Position numbers and translations under genes: made by a program | Notes under the pieces: model-generated | Databases searched by the model: none | Told to the model about the DNA's origin: nothing | Seen by the model: only the letters and a program-made list of their open reading frames with translations | In this document: one piece after another, positions 25,830 through 35,570 of the stretch | How the letters are laid out: each line of letters opens with the position of its first letter | How positions within the stretch are numbered: position 1 is the stretch's first letter | Source: Flavobacteriales bacterium | GTDB lineage: Bacteria > Bacteroidota > Bacteroidia > JANQJC01 | Assembly (NCBI GenBank): GCA_028281825.1 | Contig: JANQJC010000124.1 | Coordinates: 21,442-85,441, forward strand | Direction of reading: 5' to 3' | Length of the DNA stretch: 64,000 nucleotides

Positions 25830-28142
25830 TTAAAATGTGAAGCTCACGCCCGCACTAGGTAGAACAGGCAATTGGTCTACCCTTTCATATTTGATACGGT
25901 CGAAATAGAAAATATTTTGACGGTTGTAGGCATTAGTAACACCCACATTGGCTTCTAACTCACTATTCTCATTGAATATAAACTTCTTCTTAAGTGTTAA
26001 ATCCAACCTGTGGTAATATGGCAACCTACCTGTGTTTAAGTCATCGTACTGAATACCTAAACTACCATTCTCAGTAGTGTAGTCGCCAGTGAAGTCTCCG
26101 TTAAAATCAAGCAACTCATAGTAACCTTGAGTTTGCGTGAATGGAAACCCAGAACCCATGTTCCAGCGTGCGTCCAACTCCCATGTATTGCCTTTACCGA
26201 ATTTATAGGCTGCAACTAGATTCACGTTATGACGGCGATCGTAATGAGGGAAATATTCATCAATTCCCGTCTCTGTTTCGTATTCGCGGGTTACCCTACC
26301 TAAACTATATACTGCCCAAATGTATAATTGCCTGTAATCATACTTCAGTAGCACATCAATACCGTAGGCCCTGCCTTTCTCTATGATAAAGTCTTTCTTT
26401 TGGTAGTCAGGTATTTCACTATATTCCTCAGTGTCATCAAATAGCTTATCCCTATTGATGTTAGTCAGCTGAGTGAAGTTGATAAGGTAACCTTCAACGT
26501 TAAGGGATATACGTTTGCTAATGTCGTATTCAAAGCCAGCAATATTATGAATTGCTTTTTGAAGGCGATGCCTTACATCCTCGTCATTGTATGTTTTAGG
26601 AAGATTCTCAGGACTTGATAGGAAGCCATAGAACAAGTTAACTACGTCCCTATCAGAGTTGGCACTTAGCAAGTTTTGTGAGTAGAAGCCACCAGCGTAT
26701 TTAAGACGAAATTTTTTAGCCAGGTTGTACTTTAACCCCAACCTTGGTTCAGGAGAAAATGTAGCTAAAGAGGCATAGTAATGCATCCTGAAGCTAGGCT
26801 CAATTACCACTTTATCCTTGGTAATGCGGTATTTGAAATAACCGGCAATTTCAGTGGTAAAGTCTTCCTGCTCAATCTTTCTATTCACACTATTGAAAAA
26901 GGTAAAGTCTGTGGCGAATCCAATTACTTCAATCCCATATTTCAATTCATTTCTACCCAAGAAGTAAGTAAAATCAAGGCCCAGGTTAAAACCTGAAATA
27001 GTACTACTATCAGGTGGTTGGTTTTCTTCCTGAAGCGTAATACCATATTGAGAATAAGCAAAGTCACCTGAAATTAATACTGGTGAGCCACTTGGAACCA
27101 AGATAAAATTACTACCAAAACCTGATGTTTTCCAGTCGTAGTCAGAAACTGCCTGATAGTTTACATTATCCCTAAAGTGGAAACCAAAGACATTGAACTT
27201 ACTACCATTAGAGGCATTGAAAGACATCTTGCCATACAAGTCAGTAAAGCCAAATGGCAGGCCGCCTGAGTCAATATAGGTGTATAAGGCCTTGGAACTT
27301 TCTGCCAGATAGGAATGCTTACCTGAGAAAATGAACGAAGAGCTACCCTCATTATCATCTGTGGACTTCTTCAATGGCCCCTCTAATAGCAGCCTTGACA
27401 AAAACGGGTTCACAGCCACTTTACCACCAAACCTTCGGGTATTACCATTTCTTGTGGTGATATCCATAATAGATGACGTTCTACCACCATGCTCGGCATT
27501 AAAACCGCCAGTACTCACATCAGCATTTCTGATTATATCCGGGTCAAACACCGAAAAGAAACCAATGCTATGGAATGGGTTGTAAATCACCATACCATCT
27601 AACATCACCTTGTTTTGAACTGGTGAGCCACCGCGAATATATATCTGCCCACCCTGATCACCAGTGAATACGACACCCGGTATCACTTGAAGGTATTGAG
27701 CCAAATCGGGCTCACCACCAATAGTCGGTATCTGTTGCATTTCTTTTGGTGTAATCTTAAAGTCTGAAATCTTAACTTCAGTGGTTTTCTCTTGCGCCGC
27801 TGCCGATACTTGCACCGCCTGCATCTGCACTGAAGACTCCGATACTTCCATCTTCACCGTGGTGATTTCGTTGGCCTTTACAGTATATGTTTGCACCAAT
27901 GAGTCATAACCCAGAGAAGAGACTTTTAGTGTTATTTCACCCGGTTGCAACTTAGTAAGTGAAAAATAACCGTTTACGTCTGTGGCTACACCTTGAGCGG
28001 TACCCTGTATCACCACGTTGGTAAATATCATGGGCTCGCCTGTTCCTTTGTCGTACACAAACCCCCTTATGCTTCCGGTTTGTGCAAATGTTGTAGTAGC
28101 AATGCAAACAAGCGAGAATAAAAATATCAGTCTTTTCACCAT
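25830..28142 (-). CDS. TonB-dependent outer membrane receptor
   Basis: The 770-residue protein has a signal peptide (FLFSLVCIATTTFAQTG), an N-terminal carboxypeptidase-regulatory-like domain (about 22-110; GSIRGFVYDKGTGEPMIFTN, typical of Bacteroidota), a plug domain (about 130-240; IYIRGGSPVQNKVMLDGM, GGFNAEHGGRTSSIMD) and a beta-barrel ending with the Phe-terminated strand AGVSFTF. It should import a siderophore, vitamin or oligosaccharide with energy from TonB/ExbBD. It has no SusD partner next to it, which argues against a polysaccharide-utilisation pair. On the minus strand, TAAATTTG at 28169-28162 is a candidate -7 box. The ligand is not deducible. Confidence 0.93.
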   Translation of the reverse strand: MVKRLIFLFSLVCIATTTFAQTGSIRGFVYDKGTGEPMIFTNVVIQGTAQGVATDVNGYFSLTKLQPGEITLKVSSLGYDSLVQTYTVKANEITTVKMEVSESSVQMQAVQVSAAAQEKTTEVKISDFKITPKEMQQIPTIGGEPDLAQYLQVIPGVVFTGDQGGQIYIRGGSPVQNKVMLDGMVIYNPFHSIGFFSVFDPDIIRNADVSTGGFNAEHGGRTSSIMDITTRNGNTRRFGGKVAVNPFLSRLLLEGPLKKSTDDNEGSSSFIFSGKHSYLAESSKALYTYIDSGGLPFGFTDLYGKMSFNASNGSKFNVFGFHFRDNVNYQAVSDYDWKTSGFGSNFILVPSGSPVLISGDFAYSQYGITLQEENQPPDSSTISGFNLGLDFTYFLGRNELKYGIEVIGFATDFTFFNSVNRKIEQEDFTTEIAGYFKYRITKDKVVIEPSFRMHYYASLATFSPEPRLGLKYNLAKKFRLKYAGGFYSQNLLSANSDRDVVNLFYGFLSSPENLPKTYNDEDVRHRLQKAIHNIAGFEYDISKRISLNVEGYLINFTQLTNINRDKLFDDTEEYSEIPDYQKKDFIIEKGRAYGIDVLLKYDYRQLYIWAVYSLGRVTREYETETGIDEYFPHYDRRHNVNLVAAYKFGKGNTWELDARWNMGSGFPFTQTQGYYELLDFNGDFTGDYTTENGSLGIQYDDLNTGRLPYYHRLDLTLKKKFIFNENSELEANVGVTNAYNRQNIFYFDRIKYERVDQLPVLPSAGVSFTF

Positions 28143-28340
28143 ACCTTATTTAGAGGAGCGGCAAATTTAAAAACATTTGCCTTGTGAGCGTCCCCGTATC
28201 CAATAAATTCAGGTAATTATATACAAGTCTGTCTATCTGCAAATTTCAAAAGCCAGCCATAGCATACCTTAGCCAAGGTATAGGAGAGCACAAGACTATA
28301 TTAATGCCTGTAACACAGCAAAAAACAGAAATCTAAATAA

Positions 28341-28372
28341 GTTGGTAAAAACTAACGGTTATTCTATATTTG
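28341..28372 (+). promoter_or_regulatory. Bacteroidota-type promoter of secDF
   Basis: GTTG at 28341-28344 (TTTG consensus minus one base), 20 bases, then TATATTTG at 28365-28372, a perfect TAnnTTTG box. The secDF ATG follows 36 bases later. Confidence 0.65.
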
Positions 28373-28408
28373 CACGCTCAATTTTAAAAAGAACAAGATT
28401 CCCGCATT

Positions 28409-31400
28409 ATGCAAAACAAAGGTCTTATAGGATTTTTTGCCGTATTGCTAACGCTGATTTGTCTTTTTTACTTGTCTTTTACTGTAGTAACAAGAGGTAT
28501 TGAAGATGATGCAGTTGCATACGCAGACGGCGATATTAAGAAAGAAGCCGCCTATCTCGATTCAATGCAAGGTGAAAAGGTGTACAACCTTTTGATTAAG
28601 GAGTACTCTTATGGCGAGTGCAAGGAAAGAGAGATAGCACTTGGACTTGACCTTCGCGGTGGTATGAACGTAACCCTTGAAGTATCGCTTATAGATATGA
28701 TAAGGGCACTTTCACTGGATAGCGATGACGAAGCCTTTAACCAAGCTCTTGATTTAGCTAAGGAGAAACAAGCAAGTACACAAGAAGATTTTGTAACGTT
28801 ATTTGGCAAAGCATACGCTGAGGTTGCCCCTGACGGTCAATTGGTGAGTATTTTTGGTTATAACCTTAAAGACAAAATCACCCAAGATGCAACCAATGCT
28901 GATGTATTGAAAGTTGTAAGGCAAGAAGCTGAAGACGCAATAGACAGGACTTTTAACGTACTGAGAACCAGGATAGACAAATTTGGTGTTACCCAACCTA
29001 ACATACAAAGGCTGGAAGGCTCAGACAGGATATTGGTTGAGCTACCAGGTGTGAAAGACCCTGAAAGGGTTAGGAAATTACTACAAGGTACCGCCAAACT
29101 TGAGTTCTGGGAAACTTACGAGAACAAGGACATATTCCCAATAATTGAACAGGCTGACCAGGTATTGAAGAAGATTATATCTCCAGAACTTGTTGAAGAT
29201 TCAGCTGCAACAGCGAGTGTTGATGGTGAAGAAACATCTGAGGAACAAGTGAATGAAGAGCCTGAGATTGAGGAACAACCAGATTCTGGTGAAGTTGGCC
29301 TTGAAGAACTCTTCGGTACCGACGAAGATGACACTTCATCCGTGTCTACGCCAGTTGCAGGTGCTAACCTGGAGAAAGAAAACCCGCTGTTGGCTATTTT
29401 CTCACCAAATATTTACCAGCAAAATGGCCAGTATGTTTTAGGTGAAGGGCCATTAGTGGGCGTGTGTCAGGTGAAAGACACAGCCAAAATCAATGATTAC
29501 CTTTCAAGGAAGCAAGTAAAGGCATTATTCCCTCGCGACCTTAAGTTATTATGGCATGTGAAGCCTTATGCTGACAACGATGGCAGGATGATGATACAGC
29601 TGATTGCCATAAAGATGAGCAAGCGCGATGGCAAGGCTCCACTTGAGGGAGATGTAGTTGTTGATGCCCGTCAGGATTACAGCCAGTTTGGTGCCAAGCC
29701 TGAAGTAGAAATGGTAATGAATGCCGAAGGTGCTAATGCCTGGGCTAAATTAACCGAGAAAAACAAAGGCAAGAGTGTTGCCATTGTATTGGATGACTAT
29801 GTGTACTCTTTCCCTACGGTGCAAGATAAAATTACGGGAGGACGTTCTTCTATCACAGGTAACTTTACCATTAACGAAGCGAAGGACCTTGCTAATATTT
29901 TGAAGGCTGGTAAGCTACCAGCCCCAGCCAAAATTGTTGAAGAAGCAGTTGTAGGCCCATCATTGGGTAAAGAGTCTATCAAAGCTGGTATGTACTCGTT
30001 TATCGCTGCCATTATATTGGTATTGATATTCATGATACTATACTACAATAATGCTGGTATCGTAGCCAATATCGCTTTGATAGCTAATGTGTTTTTCATC
30101 TTTGGTGTGTTAGCTTCACTAGGTGCTGTACTTACCTTACCTGGTATCGCTGGTATAGTATTGACGATTGGTATCTCGATAGACACCAACGTACTGATAT
30201 TTGAAAGGATACGTGAGGAGTTGGCTAAGGGAACTGGCAAGAAACTGGCCATTGCGGAAGGTTATAAACACGCTTACTCAGCTATTATTGATGCCAACGC
30301 CACTTCATTACTCACTGGTATCATATTATATATTTTTGGTTCAGGACCAATTCAAGGTTTTGCTACTACCTTCATCATTGGTATATTCTGCTCACTGTTT
30401 GCGGCCATTTTGATTACCAGATTGATATTTGACTGGCAATTAGGTCGTGGCAAGGACGTGAAGTATAGCACTAACTTTAGTGAGCGTGCTTTCAAAAACA
30501 CAGCTATTGACTTTATTGGCAAGAGAAGAGTTGCCTATTTGATTTCAGGTATAGCAATAGCCGCCGGATTGACTTCTTATTTTGTAAGAGATTTCAACTA
30601 TGGTGTTGACTTCTTGGGTGGCCGCTCATACGTGGTAAGTTTTGAGGAACCAGTCAGTGTAAGTGATGTTAATGCTTCTCTTACAACAGCTTTTGACAAC
30701 AAAAGCCCATCTGTGGTTACTTTCGGTAGTCCTAAGATGCTGAAAATTGTGACTGCTTACCGTATAGATGATGCATCGGAACAAGCAGACTCACTGGTAG
30801 AAGCTAAACTGTTTGAAGGATTACAACAGTTCTATAGTGCTGATATGACCTTTGAGAAGTTTAACAGTATCTCAGAAGACAACCCAATTGGTAAGCAAAG
30901 CTCACAAAAGGTTGGGCCTACCATTGCTGACGACATTAAGGATGCAGCATTAAGTTCGGTATTGTTCTCACTAGTAGTTATCTTCCTGTACATCTTATTA
31001 AGGTTTAGGAAGTGGCAATTTAGTTTGGGTGCCGTTGTGGCCTTATTCCACGATGTATTGATTATTCTGGGCTTGTTTGCCATGTTCCACCACATTCTGC
31101 CATTCTCAATGGAGATTGACCAGGCCTTTATCGCAGCGATACTGACGGTGATTGGTTATTCTATTAACGATACGGTGGTTGTGTTTGACCGCATCAGGGA
31201 GTATCAACAAGACCATCCATTGCGTGCCAAGAATACTATCAAGGTTATTAATGATGCCCTGAACAGCACCTTGAGCCGCACGGTGGTTACTGGTCTTACC
31301 ACATTTATCGTGTTACTTGTATTATTCTTATTCGGTGGTGAAACCATTAAAGGTTTCTCATTCGCCCTATTGGTTGGTGTGGTAGTGGGTACTTACTCTT

Positions 31401-31471
31401 CTATCTTTATCGCAACACCAGTTGTAGTCGAGTTTTATAAGAAAGAAAAGGCCGACGAAGGAAAGGAATAA
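28409..31471 (+). CDS. secDF: Fused protein translocase subunit SecDF
   Basis: At 1020 residues this is SecD and SecF joined in one chain, as in other Bacteroidota. Seen: the N-terminal helix (LIGFFAVLLTLICLFYLSFTVV), the DLRGG motif (GLDLRGGMNVTLE) and first periplasmic domain, the SecD membrane block with VGPSLGKESIKAG and ISIDTNVLIFERIREEL, then the SecF start around AFKNTAIDFIGKRRVAYLIS with YGVDFLGGRSYVV and a second block with IGYSINDTVVVFDRIREY. It uses proton motive force to complete Sec export, so it supports secretion of all signal-peptide proteins in this window. Between about residues 268 and 325 an acidic, low-complexity insert (runs such as EETSEEQVNEEPEIEEQPD) interrupts the periplasmic domain. 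A strong terminator follows. Confidence 0.97.
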   Translation: MQNKGLIGFFAVLLTLICLFYLSFTVVTRGIEDDAVAYADGDIKKEAAYLDSMQGEKVYNLLIKEYSYGECKEREIALGLDLRGGMNVTLEVSLIDMIRALSLDSDDEAFNQALDLAKEKQASTQEDFVTLFGKAYAEVAPDGQLVSIFGYNLKDKITQDATNADVLKVVRQEAEDAIDRTFNVLRTRIDKFGVTQPNIQRLEGSDRILVELPGVKDPERVRKLLQGTAKLEFWETYENKDIFPIIEQADQVLKKIISPELVEDSAATASVDGEETSEEQVNEEPEIEEQPDSGEVGLEELFGTDEDDTSSVSTPVAGANLEKENPLLAIFSPNIYQQNGQYVLGEGPLVGVCQVKDTAKINDYLSRKQVKALFPRDLKLLWHVKPYADNDGRMMIQLIAIKMSKRDGKAPLEGDVVVDARQDYSQFGAKPEVEMVMNAEGANAWAKLTEKNKGKSVAIVLDDYVYSFPTVQDKITGGRSSITGNFTINEAKDLANILKAGKLPAPAKIVEEAVVGPSLGKESIKAGMYSFIAAIILVLIFMILYYNNAGIVANIALIANVFFIFGVLASLGAVLTLPGIAGIVLTIGISIDTNVLIFERIREELAKGTGKKLAIAEGYKHAYSAIIDANATSLLTGIILYIFGSGPIQGFATTFIIGIFCSLFAAILITRLIFDWQLGRGKDVKYSTNFSERAFKNTAIDFIGKRRVAYLISGIAIAAGLTSYFVRDFNYGVDFLGGRSYVVSFEEPVSVSDVNASLTTAFDNKSPSVVTFGSPKMLKIVTAYRIDDASEQADSLVEAKLFEGLQQFYSADMTFEKFNSISEDNPIGKQSSQKVGPTIADDIKDAALSSVLFSLVVIFLYILLRFRKWQFSLGAVVALFHDVLIILGLFAMFHHILPFSMEIDQAFIAAILTVIGYSINDTVVVFDRIREYQQDHPLRAKNTIKVINDALNSTLSRTVVTGLTTFIVLLVLFLFGGETIKGFSFALLVGVVVGTYSSIFIATPVVVEFYKKEKADEGKE

Positions 31472-31493
31472 GCAGAATTACAATAAACTTCTT

Positions 31494-31531
31494 GAAAGCC
31501 CCTGCGCCATATGCAGGGGCTTTCTTATTTT
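31494..31531 (+). terminator. Intrinsic terminator of secDF
   Basis: A 12-base-pair perfect stem, GAAAGCCCCTGC (31494-31505) with GCAGGGGCTTTC (31513-31524), has a 7-base loop and is followed by a T-rich tail. It overlaps the region where a longer tatA reading frame would start, which supports the later tatA start. Confidence 0.92.
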
Positions 31532-31552
31532 TGTACCCTAATCATTAAGGCA

Positions 31553-31915
31553 ATGGATATCCCAATTCTGTTTTTAAACCTTGGCGGCTCAGAGATAATG
31601 CTGATACTGCTGGTTGTGCTTCTGCTTTTCGGCTCAAAGAAAATACCAGAGTTAGCGAGAGGATTGGGTAAAGGTATCAGGGAGTTTAAAGACGCCACCC
31701 AAGGTATACAACGCGAGATTGAAAAGGGAATGAATGAGACCGAGGAAGTGATTGAAAAAGACACTACTGCAAAACCTCCAGCACCTAAACCTTATGTACC
31801 ACCTCAATCTGTAGCTCGCAGGGATGATGATGAGCCAGAAGAAGCTGAACAAACAGAAGTGAAGGAGCCAACTGAAAAAAAACCTGATGAAGAGGAAGAA
31901 AAGAAGGAAGAATAG
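31553..31915 (+). CDS. tatA: Sec-independent translocase protein TatA/E
   Basis: The 120-residue protein has the TatA plan: a short N-terminal membrane helix ([15 protein letters not shown]), the FG-hinge followed by an amphipathic helix ([18 protein letters not shown]), and a long charged tail rich in Glu and Lys (residues 60-120). It forms the pore-forming part of the Tat pathway that exports folded proteins. The frame is open to an ATG at 31511, but that codon lies inside the terminator hairpin and the family starts at MDIPILF, so 31553 is used. TatC is not in the window. A terminator follows. Confidence 0.93.
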   Translation: MDIPILFLNLGGSEIMLILLVVLLLFGSKKIPELARGLGKGIREFKDATQGIQREIEKGMNETEEVIEKDTTAKPPAPKPYVPPQSVARRDDDEPEEAEQTEVKEPTEKKPDEEEEKKEE

Positions 31916-31936
31916 AGAAAAACATACTTTTTTATG

Positions 31937-31970
31937 AAAAGCCGGTCAAAAATGACTGGCTTTTTTGTTT
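31937..31970 (+). terminator. Intrinsic terminator of tatA
   Basis: Stem AAAAGCCGGTCA (31937-31948) pairs with TGACTGGCTTTT (31953-31964) with one G-T wobble and a 4-base AAAA loop, followed by more T residues. Confidence 0.9.
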
Positions 31971-32036
31971 TTAAAGCACTTTACATCGATACGACATTAA
32001 ATTTTCAATGAAATGTTAAAAAAATGTTATTAATTT

Positions 32037-32069
32037 TTTGCAACCCCACCTGTTTTTTAAATACTTTTG
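32037..32069 (+). promoter_or_regulatory. Consensus Bacteroidota promoter of the GSII gene
   Basis: TTTG at 32037-32040, 21 bases, then TACTTTTG at 32062-32069; both boxes match the TTTG/TAnnTTTG consensus exactly. The ATG follows after 45 bases, leaving a short leader. Confidence 0.78.
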
Positions 32070-32114
32070 TAAAAAATTCATACAAATTTCTCATCAACAC
32101 TTAAATTTTTTGCT

Positions 32115-33161
32115 ATGACTAAAGTAAAATTAGAGTACATCTGGTTAGATGGCTATACTCCCGAAGCAAACCTGCGCAGTAAAACTAAAATAGTTGACGC
32201 CTCAGAATTTCATGGTGATGTGGCACAATGCCCTTACTGGTCTTTTGACGGCAGCTCAACGCAACAAGCTGAAGGCAACTTTTCTGACTGTATCCTAAAG
32301 CCGGTCAGGGTAGTAAGGGATGTTCAGAGAAATAACGCATGGCTGGTGATGTGCGAAGTGTTGAACCCAGATAGAACTCCACACCCGAGCAATAAGCGTG
32401 CGCTTTTTGATGATGCCACTGATTTTTGGTTTGGTTTTGAGCAAGAATACATCCTGGTGCAAGAAAATGGCAAGCCACTTGGTTTCCCTGACCACGGCTA
32501 CCCAGCACCACAAGGTATGTACTACTGCTCGGTAGGTACCGACAACGTGGCGGGAAGAGAGATAGTAGAAGAGCATTTGGATGTATGCCTTGGTGCAGGT
32601 ATTGAAATTACCGGTATCAATGCAGAAGTAATGCTTGGCCAATGGGAATTTCAAGTAATTGGTAAAGGGGCTAAGAAAGCTGCCGATGATTTATGGATTG
32701 CTCGTTACTTGCTATATAGGATTACTGAGTCTTATGGAGTGAAAGTTGAATTCCACCCAAAACCTGTAAAAGGTGACTGGAATGGTTCTGGCTTACACAC
32801 TAACTTCTCTACTAAGGAAATGAGAGAAATAGGTGGTGAAGAAAAAATCAAGTCGATTTGCGAAGCATTTGGTAAAGTACACAAAGAACATATCGCTGTT
32901 TATGGTTCAGCAAACGACCAAAGACTTACGGGCTTGCACGAAACACAAAGTATCGAGAAGTTTAGCTATGGTGTGAGTGATAGAGGTGCCTCAATCAGGA
33001 TACCAGTTTCAATGCCTGAAAACAACTGGAAAGGGTATTTGGAAGATCGTCGTCCAGCTTCAAACGCTGACCCCTACCAAATCGTTTCAAGAATAGTAAC
33101 CACTGTAAATGACAGTAATGCCTTTAAAGCAGTGGCTACTGAAGAAGAAGTAATGGCTTAA
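32115..33161 (+). CDS. Glutamine synthetase, type II (eukaryote-like)
   Basis: The 348-residue enzyme matches the short GSII family. It begins with the beta-grasp domain (KVKLEYIWLDGYTPEANLRS, WSFDGSSTQQAEGNFSDC) and continues with the catalytic domain: metal ligands in FGFEQEYIL and EVMLGQWEFQV, and the substrate/ATP segment GDWNGSGLHTNFSTKEMRE. The enzyme makes glutamine from glutamate, ammonia and ATP in the cytoplasm. It has no adenylylation Tyr loop of the GSI type. The adjacent downstream gene encodes a completely different GSIII, so the cell has two glutamine synthetase families side by side. It has its own strong promoter and terminator, so the two can be controlled separately. Confidence 0.95.
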   Translation: MTKVKLEYIWLDGYTPEANLRSKTKIVDASEFHGDVAQCPYWSFDGSSTQQAEGNFSDCILKPVRVVRDVQRNNAWLVMCEVLNPDRTPHPSNKRALFDDATDFWFGFEQEYILVQENGKPLGFPDHGYPAPQGMYYCSVGTDNVAGREIVEEHLDVCLGAGIEITGINAEVMLGQWEFQVIGKGAKKAADDLWIARYLLYRITESYGVKVEFHPKPVKGDWNGSGLHTNFSTKEMREIGGEEKIKSICEAFGKVHKEHIAVYGSANDQRLTGLHETQSIEKFSYGVSDRGASIRIPVSMPENNWKGYLEDRRPASNADPYQIVSRIVTTVNDSNAFKAVATEEEVMA

Positions 33162-33210
33162 ACAATTGTTCATAGGATGTGAATATATTTTTCTATTCAC
33201 AACAACCCTG

Positions 33211-33247
33211 GAAGGTCAAATTATTCATAATTTGGCCTTCCTTTTTA
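33211..33247 (+). terminator. Intrinsic terminator of the GSII gene
   Basis: Stem GAAGGTCAAATTAT (33211-33224) pairs with ATAATTTGGCCTTC (33227-33240) with one G-T wobble and a minimal loop, followed by CTTTTTAT. Confidence 0.88.
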
Positions 33248-33278
33248 TATAACCTAATTAATACAATATTGTAATACT

Positions 33279-35474
33279 ATGTCCACACTAAGGTTTAAAG
33301 CACTTGAAAGTGTTTATACAAGAAGACCTGTTGAAGTAGAACTTCCTGCGACCAAGGTTTCTGATTTTTATGGCACCAATGTATTTGGGCGCCATGCCAT
33401 GAGAGAATTCATGCCTGATGATGTTTACAAGCTGGTAATCGAAGCTATTGACAAGGGCAAACAATTGGAGCGTAAAATAGCTGACCAGGTAGCTTCTTCC
33501 ATGAAGGCATGGGCCATGGATAAGGGTGCCACTCATTACACACACTGGTTTCAACCATTAACGGGAGCAACGGCTGAGAAGCACGATGCCTTCTTTCAAC
33601 CCATTGGAGATGGCAAAGCCATTGAAAGTTTTGGCGGTGAGCAGTTGGTTCAGCAAGAGCCTGATGCTTCAAGTTTCCCAAGTGGTGGAATAAGAAATAC
33701 TTTTGAAGCCAGGGGCTATACTGCCTGGGACCCTACTTCACCAGCCTTCTTATTAGGTAAAACTTTATGCATACCAACTGTATTTGTTTCATATACTGGT
33801 GAGGCATTGGACAAAAAAGTTCCACTATTGCGCTCGGCAGCTGCACTGGACAAAATTGCCACTGAAGTTTGCCAGAGCTATTTTGATAGAAACGTGAATA
33901 AAGTAGTAGCTACCCTTGGTTGGGAGCAGGAATACTTTTTGGTTGATGCTGCGCTGTTTAATGCAAGGCCAGACCTGGCTTTAACAGGCCGCACAGTTTT
34001 TGGGCATTCATCGGCAAAAGACCAACAATTGGATGACCACTATTTTGGCTCTATCCCCGAAAGGGCTGCTGCTTTTATGCGCGACTTTGAAGTAGAGTCA
34101 TTGAAACTAGGTATTCCCGTGAAGACTCGCCACAATGAGGTAGCGCCTAACCAGTTTGAGTGTGCCCCGATATTTGAGGAAGTAAACCTTGCCGTTGACC
34201 ATAACCTATTATTGATGGACTTGATGGAAAAAATAGCCCGCAAGCATAACTTCAGGGTATTATTCCATGAAAAACCTTTTAAGGGTATCAATGGTTCAGG
34301 TAAGCACAACAACTGGTCGCTAGGAACTGATACCGGCAAGAACTTGCTCAGCCCAGGCTCGACGCCCAAGAGAAACCTTCGTTTTCTTGCGTTCTTTATT
34401 AATACCATTAAAGCAGTTCATGACTATGCTGATGTATTGAGGGCTAGTATTGCTTCAGCAGGAAATGACCATAGACTAGGAGCAAACGAAGCGCCACCAG
34501 CTATCATTTCCGTTTTTATTGGCTCGCAGCTTACTGCAATTTTGAATGAGTTGGAGGAAGCCTTAAAAAAAGACAAGAAGCTTACGCCTGATGAGAAAAC
34601 CCAGCTGAAACTCAATATTGGTAAAATACCTGAAATATTACTAGACAATACCGATAGAAACAGGACTTCACCTTTTGCATTTACTGGTAACAAGTTTGAG
34701 CTAAGAGCGGTTGGTTCTTCAGCTAACTGCGCAGGCCCGATGATAACCTTGAATACCATCATGGCAAACCAGCTTACTGAATTCAAGAAGGATGTTGATG
34801 CCATTATTGCCAAAGGCTCTAAAAAGGATGATGCCATCTTTAAAGTACTGAGACAATACATCATCGACTCGAAGAAGATACGTTTTGAGGGCAATGGTTA
34901 TGGTGAAGAATGGGTAAAGGAGGCTAAAAAGCGTGGTCTTTCTAATGTAAAGACAACACCGCATGCCTTAGACTTCTACATGACAAAGAAAGCTAAGGAA
35001 GTTTTCATCAAGCATGGCATATTGAATGAAAGAGAAATAGAGGCGCGCCATGAGATTAAGTTGGAGAATTACACCAAGAAGATACAAATAGAGTCCAGGA
35101 TAATGGGAGACTTGGCCATCAACCATATTGTGCCAACAGCAATTAAGTATCAAAACATTTTAATTGATAATGTACGAGGACTAAAAGAGATATTTGGTGC
35201 AAAAGAACTTGAAAAAGTAGCCGCTGGACAGCAAGCTGCTATCAGGGATATATCAGAGCGAGTTGCCATTATCCAGAAAGAGGTGAATAATATGGTAGCG
35301 GAAAGGAAGAAGTGCAACGTTTTGGATAATCCAAGGGAGACCGCTATAGCCTATTGTGAGAAGGTGATTCCTTACTTCGATGTAATTCGCTACAATGTCG
35401 ACAAATTAGAGCTATTAATAGATGACGAAATGTGGCCTTTACCTAAATACAGAGAACTTTTGTTTAACAGGTAA
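33279..35474 (+). CDS. glnN: Glutamine synthetase, type III
   Basis: The 731-residue enzyme is a full-length GSIII. Characteristic segments are FGRHAMREFMPDDVYK at the start, GGIRNTFEARGYTAWDPTSP, LGWEQEYFLVDAALF (metal ligands), RHNEVAPNQFECAPIFEEVN, FHEKPFKGINGSGKHNNWSL and NRTSPFAFTGNKFELRAVGS. The C-terminal 200 residues form the helical region special to GSIII. It carries out the same reaction as GSII but as a larger, dodecameric enzyme. It starts 117 bases after the GSII gene and is separated from it by a terminator. Having both is known from other Bacteroidota; GSIII is often the nitrogen-regulated one, but no control site was identified here. Confidence 0.96.
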   Translation: MSTLRFKALESVYTRRPVEVELPATKVSDFYGTNVFGRHAMREFMPDDVYKLVIEAIDKGKQLERKIADQVASSMKAWAMDKGATHYTHWFQPLTGATAEKHDAFFQPIGDGKAIESFGGEQLVQQEPDASSFPSGGIRNTFEARGYTAWDPTSPAFLLGKTLCIPTVFVSYTGEALDKKVPLLRSAAALDKIATEVCQSYFDRNVNKVVATLGWEQEYFLVDAALFNARPDLALTGRTVFGHSSAKDQQLDDHYFGSIPERAAAFMRDFEVESLKLGIPVKTRHNEVAPNQFECAPIFEEVNLAVDHNLLLMDLMEKIARKHNFRVLFHEKPFKGINGSGKHNNWSLGTDTGKNLLSPGSTPKRNLRFLAFFINTIKAVHDYADVLRASIASAGNDHRLGANEAPPAIISVFIGSQLTAILNELEEALKKDKKLTPDEKTQLKLNIGKIPEILLDNTDRNRTSPFAFTGNKFELRAVGSSANCAGPMITLNTIMANQLTEFKKDVDAIIAKGSKKDDAIFKVLRQYIIDSKKIRFEGNGYGEEWVKEAKKRGLSNVKTTPHALDFYMTKKAKEVFIKHGILNEREIEARHEIKLENYTKKIQIESRIMGDLAINHIVPTAIKYQNILIDNVRGLKEIFGAKELEKVAAGQQAAIRDISERVAIIQKEVNNMVAERKKCNVLDNPRETAIAYCEKVIPYFDVIRYNVDKLELLIDDEMWPLPKYRELLFNR

Positions 35475-35524
35475 ACTCTTAAATATTTTTTATTTGAGCT
35501 ATAGAGCCCATAAATAAAGGCGTT

Positions 35525-35570
35525 AAAACACTATGACCTCGAATATTTTGAGGCATAGTGTTTTGGTTTT
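35525..35570 (+). terminator. Terminator after the GSIII gene
   Basis: A long stem, AAAACACTATGACCTC (35525-35540) with GAGGCATAGTGTTTT (35550-35564) and one bulged base, is followed by GGTTTT. Its A- and T-flanks on both sides could let it work in either direction. Confidence 0.82.

Noticed and set aside
28160..28181. Hairpin GGCAAAT / ATTTGCC upstream of the TonB receptor as a terminator or operator
   Set aside because: It coincides with a candidate -7 promoter box of the minus-strand gene and has no T-run; the symmetry could be chance in AT-rich DNA.
28264..28281. Palindrome ATACCTT-AGCC-AAGGTAT between the TonB receptor and secDF
   Set aside because: It may be an operator, but no regulator or matching second site is known in the window, so I did not assign it.
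33179..33200. Inverted repeat GTGAATA / TATTCAC after the GSII gene
   Set aside because: Short arms in AT-rich DNA; a much better terminator lies directly downstream, and no separate role is supported.
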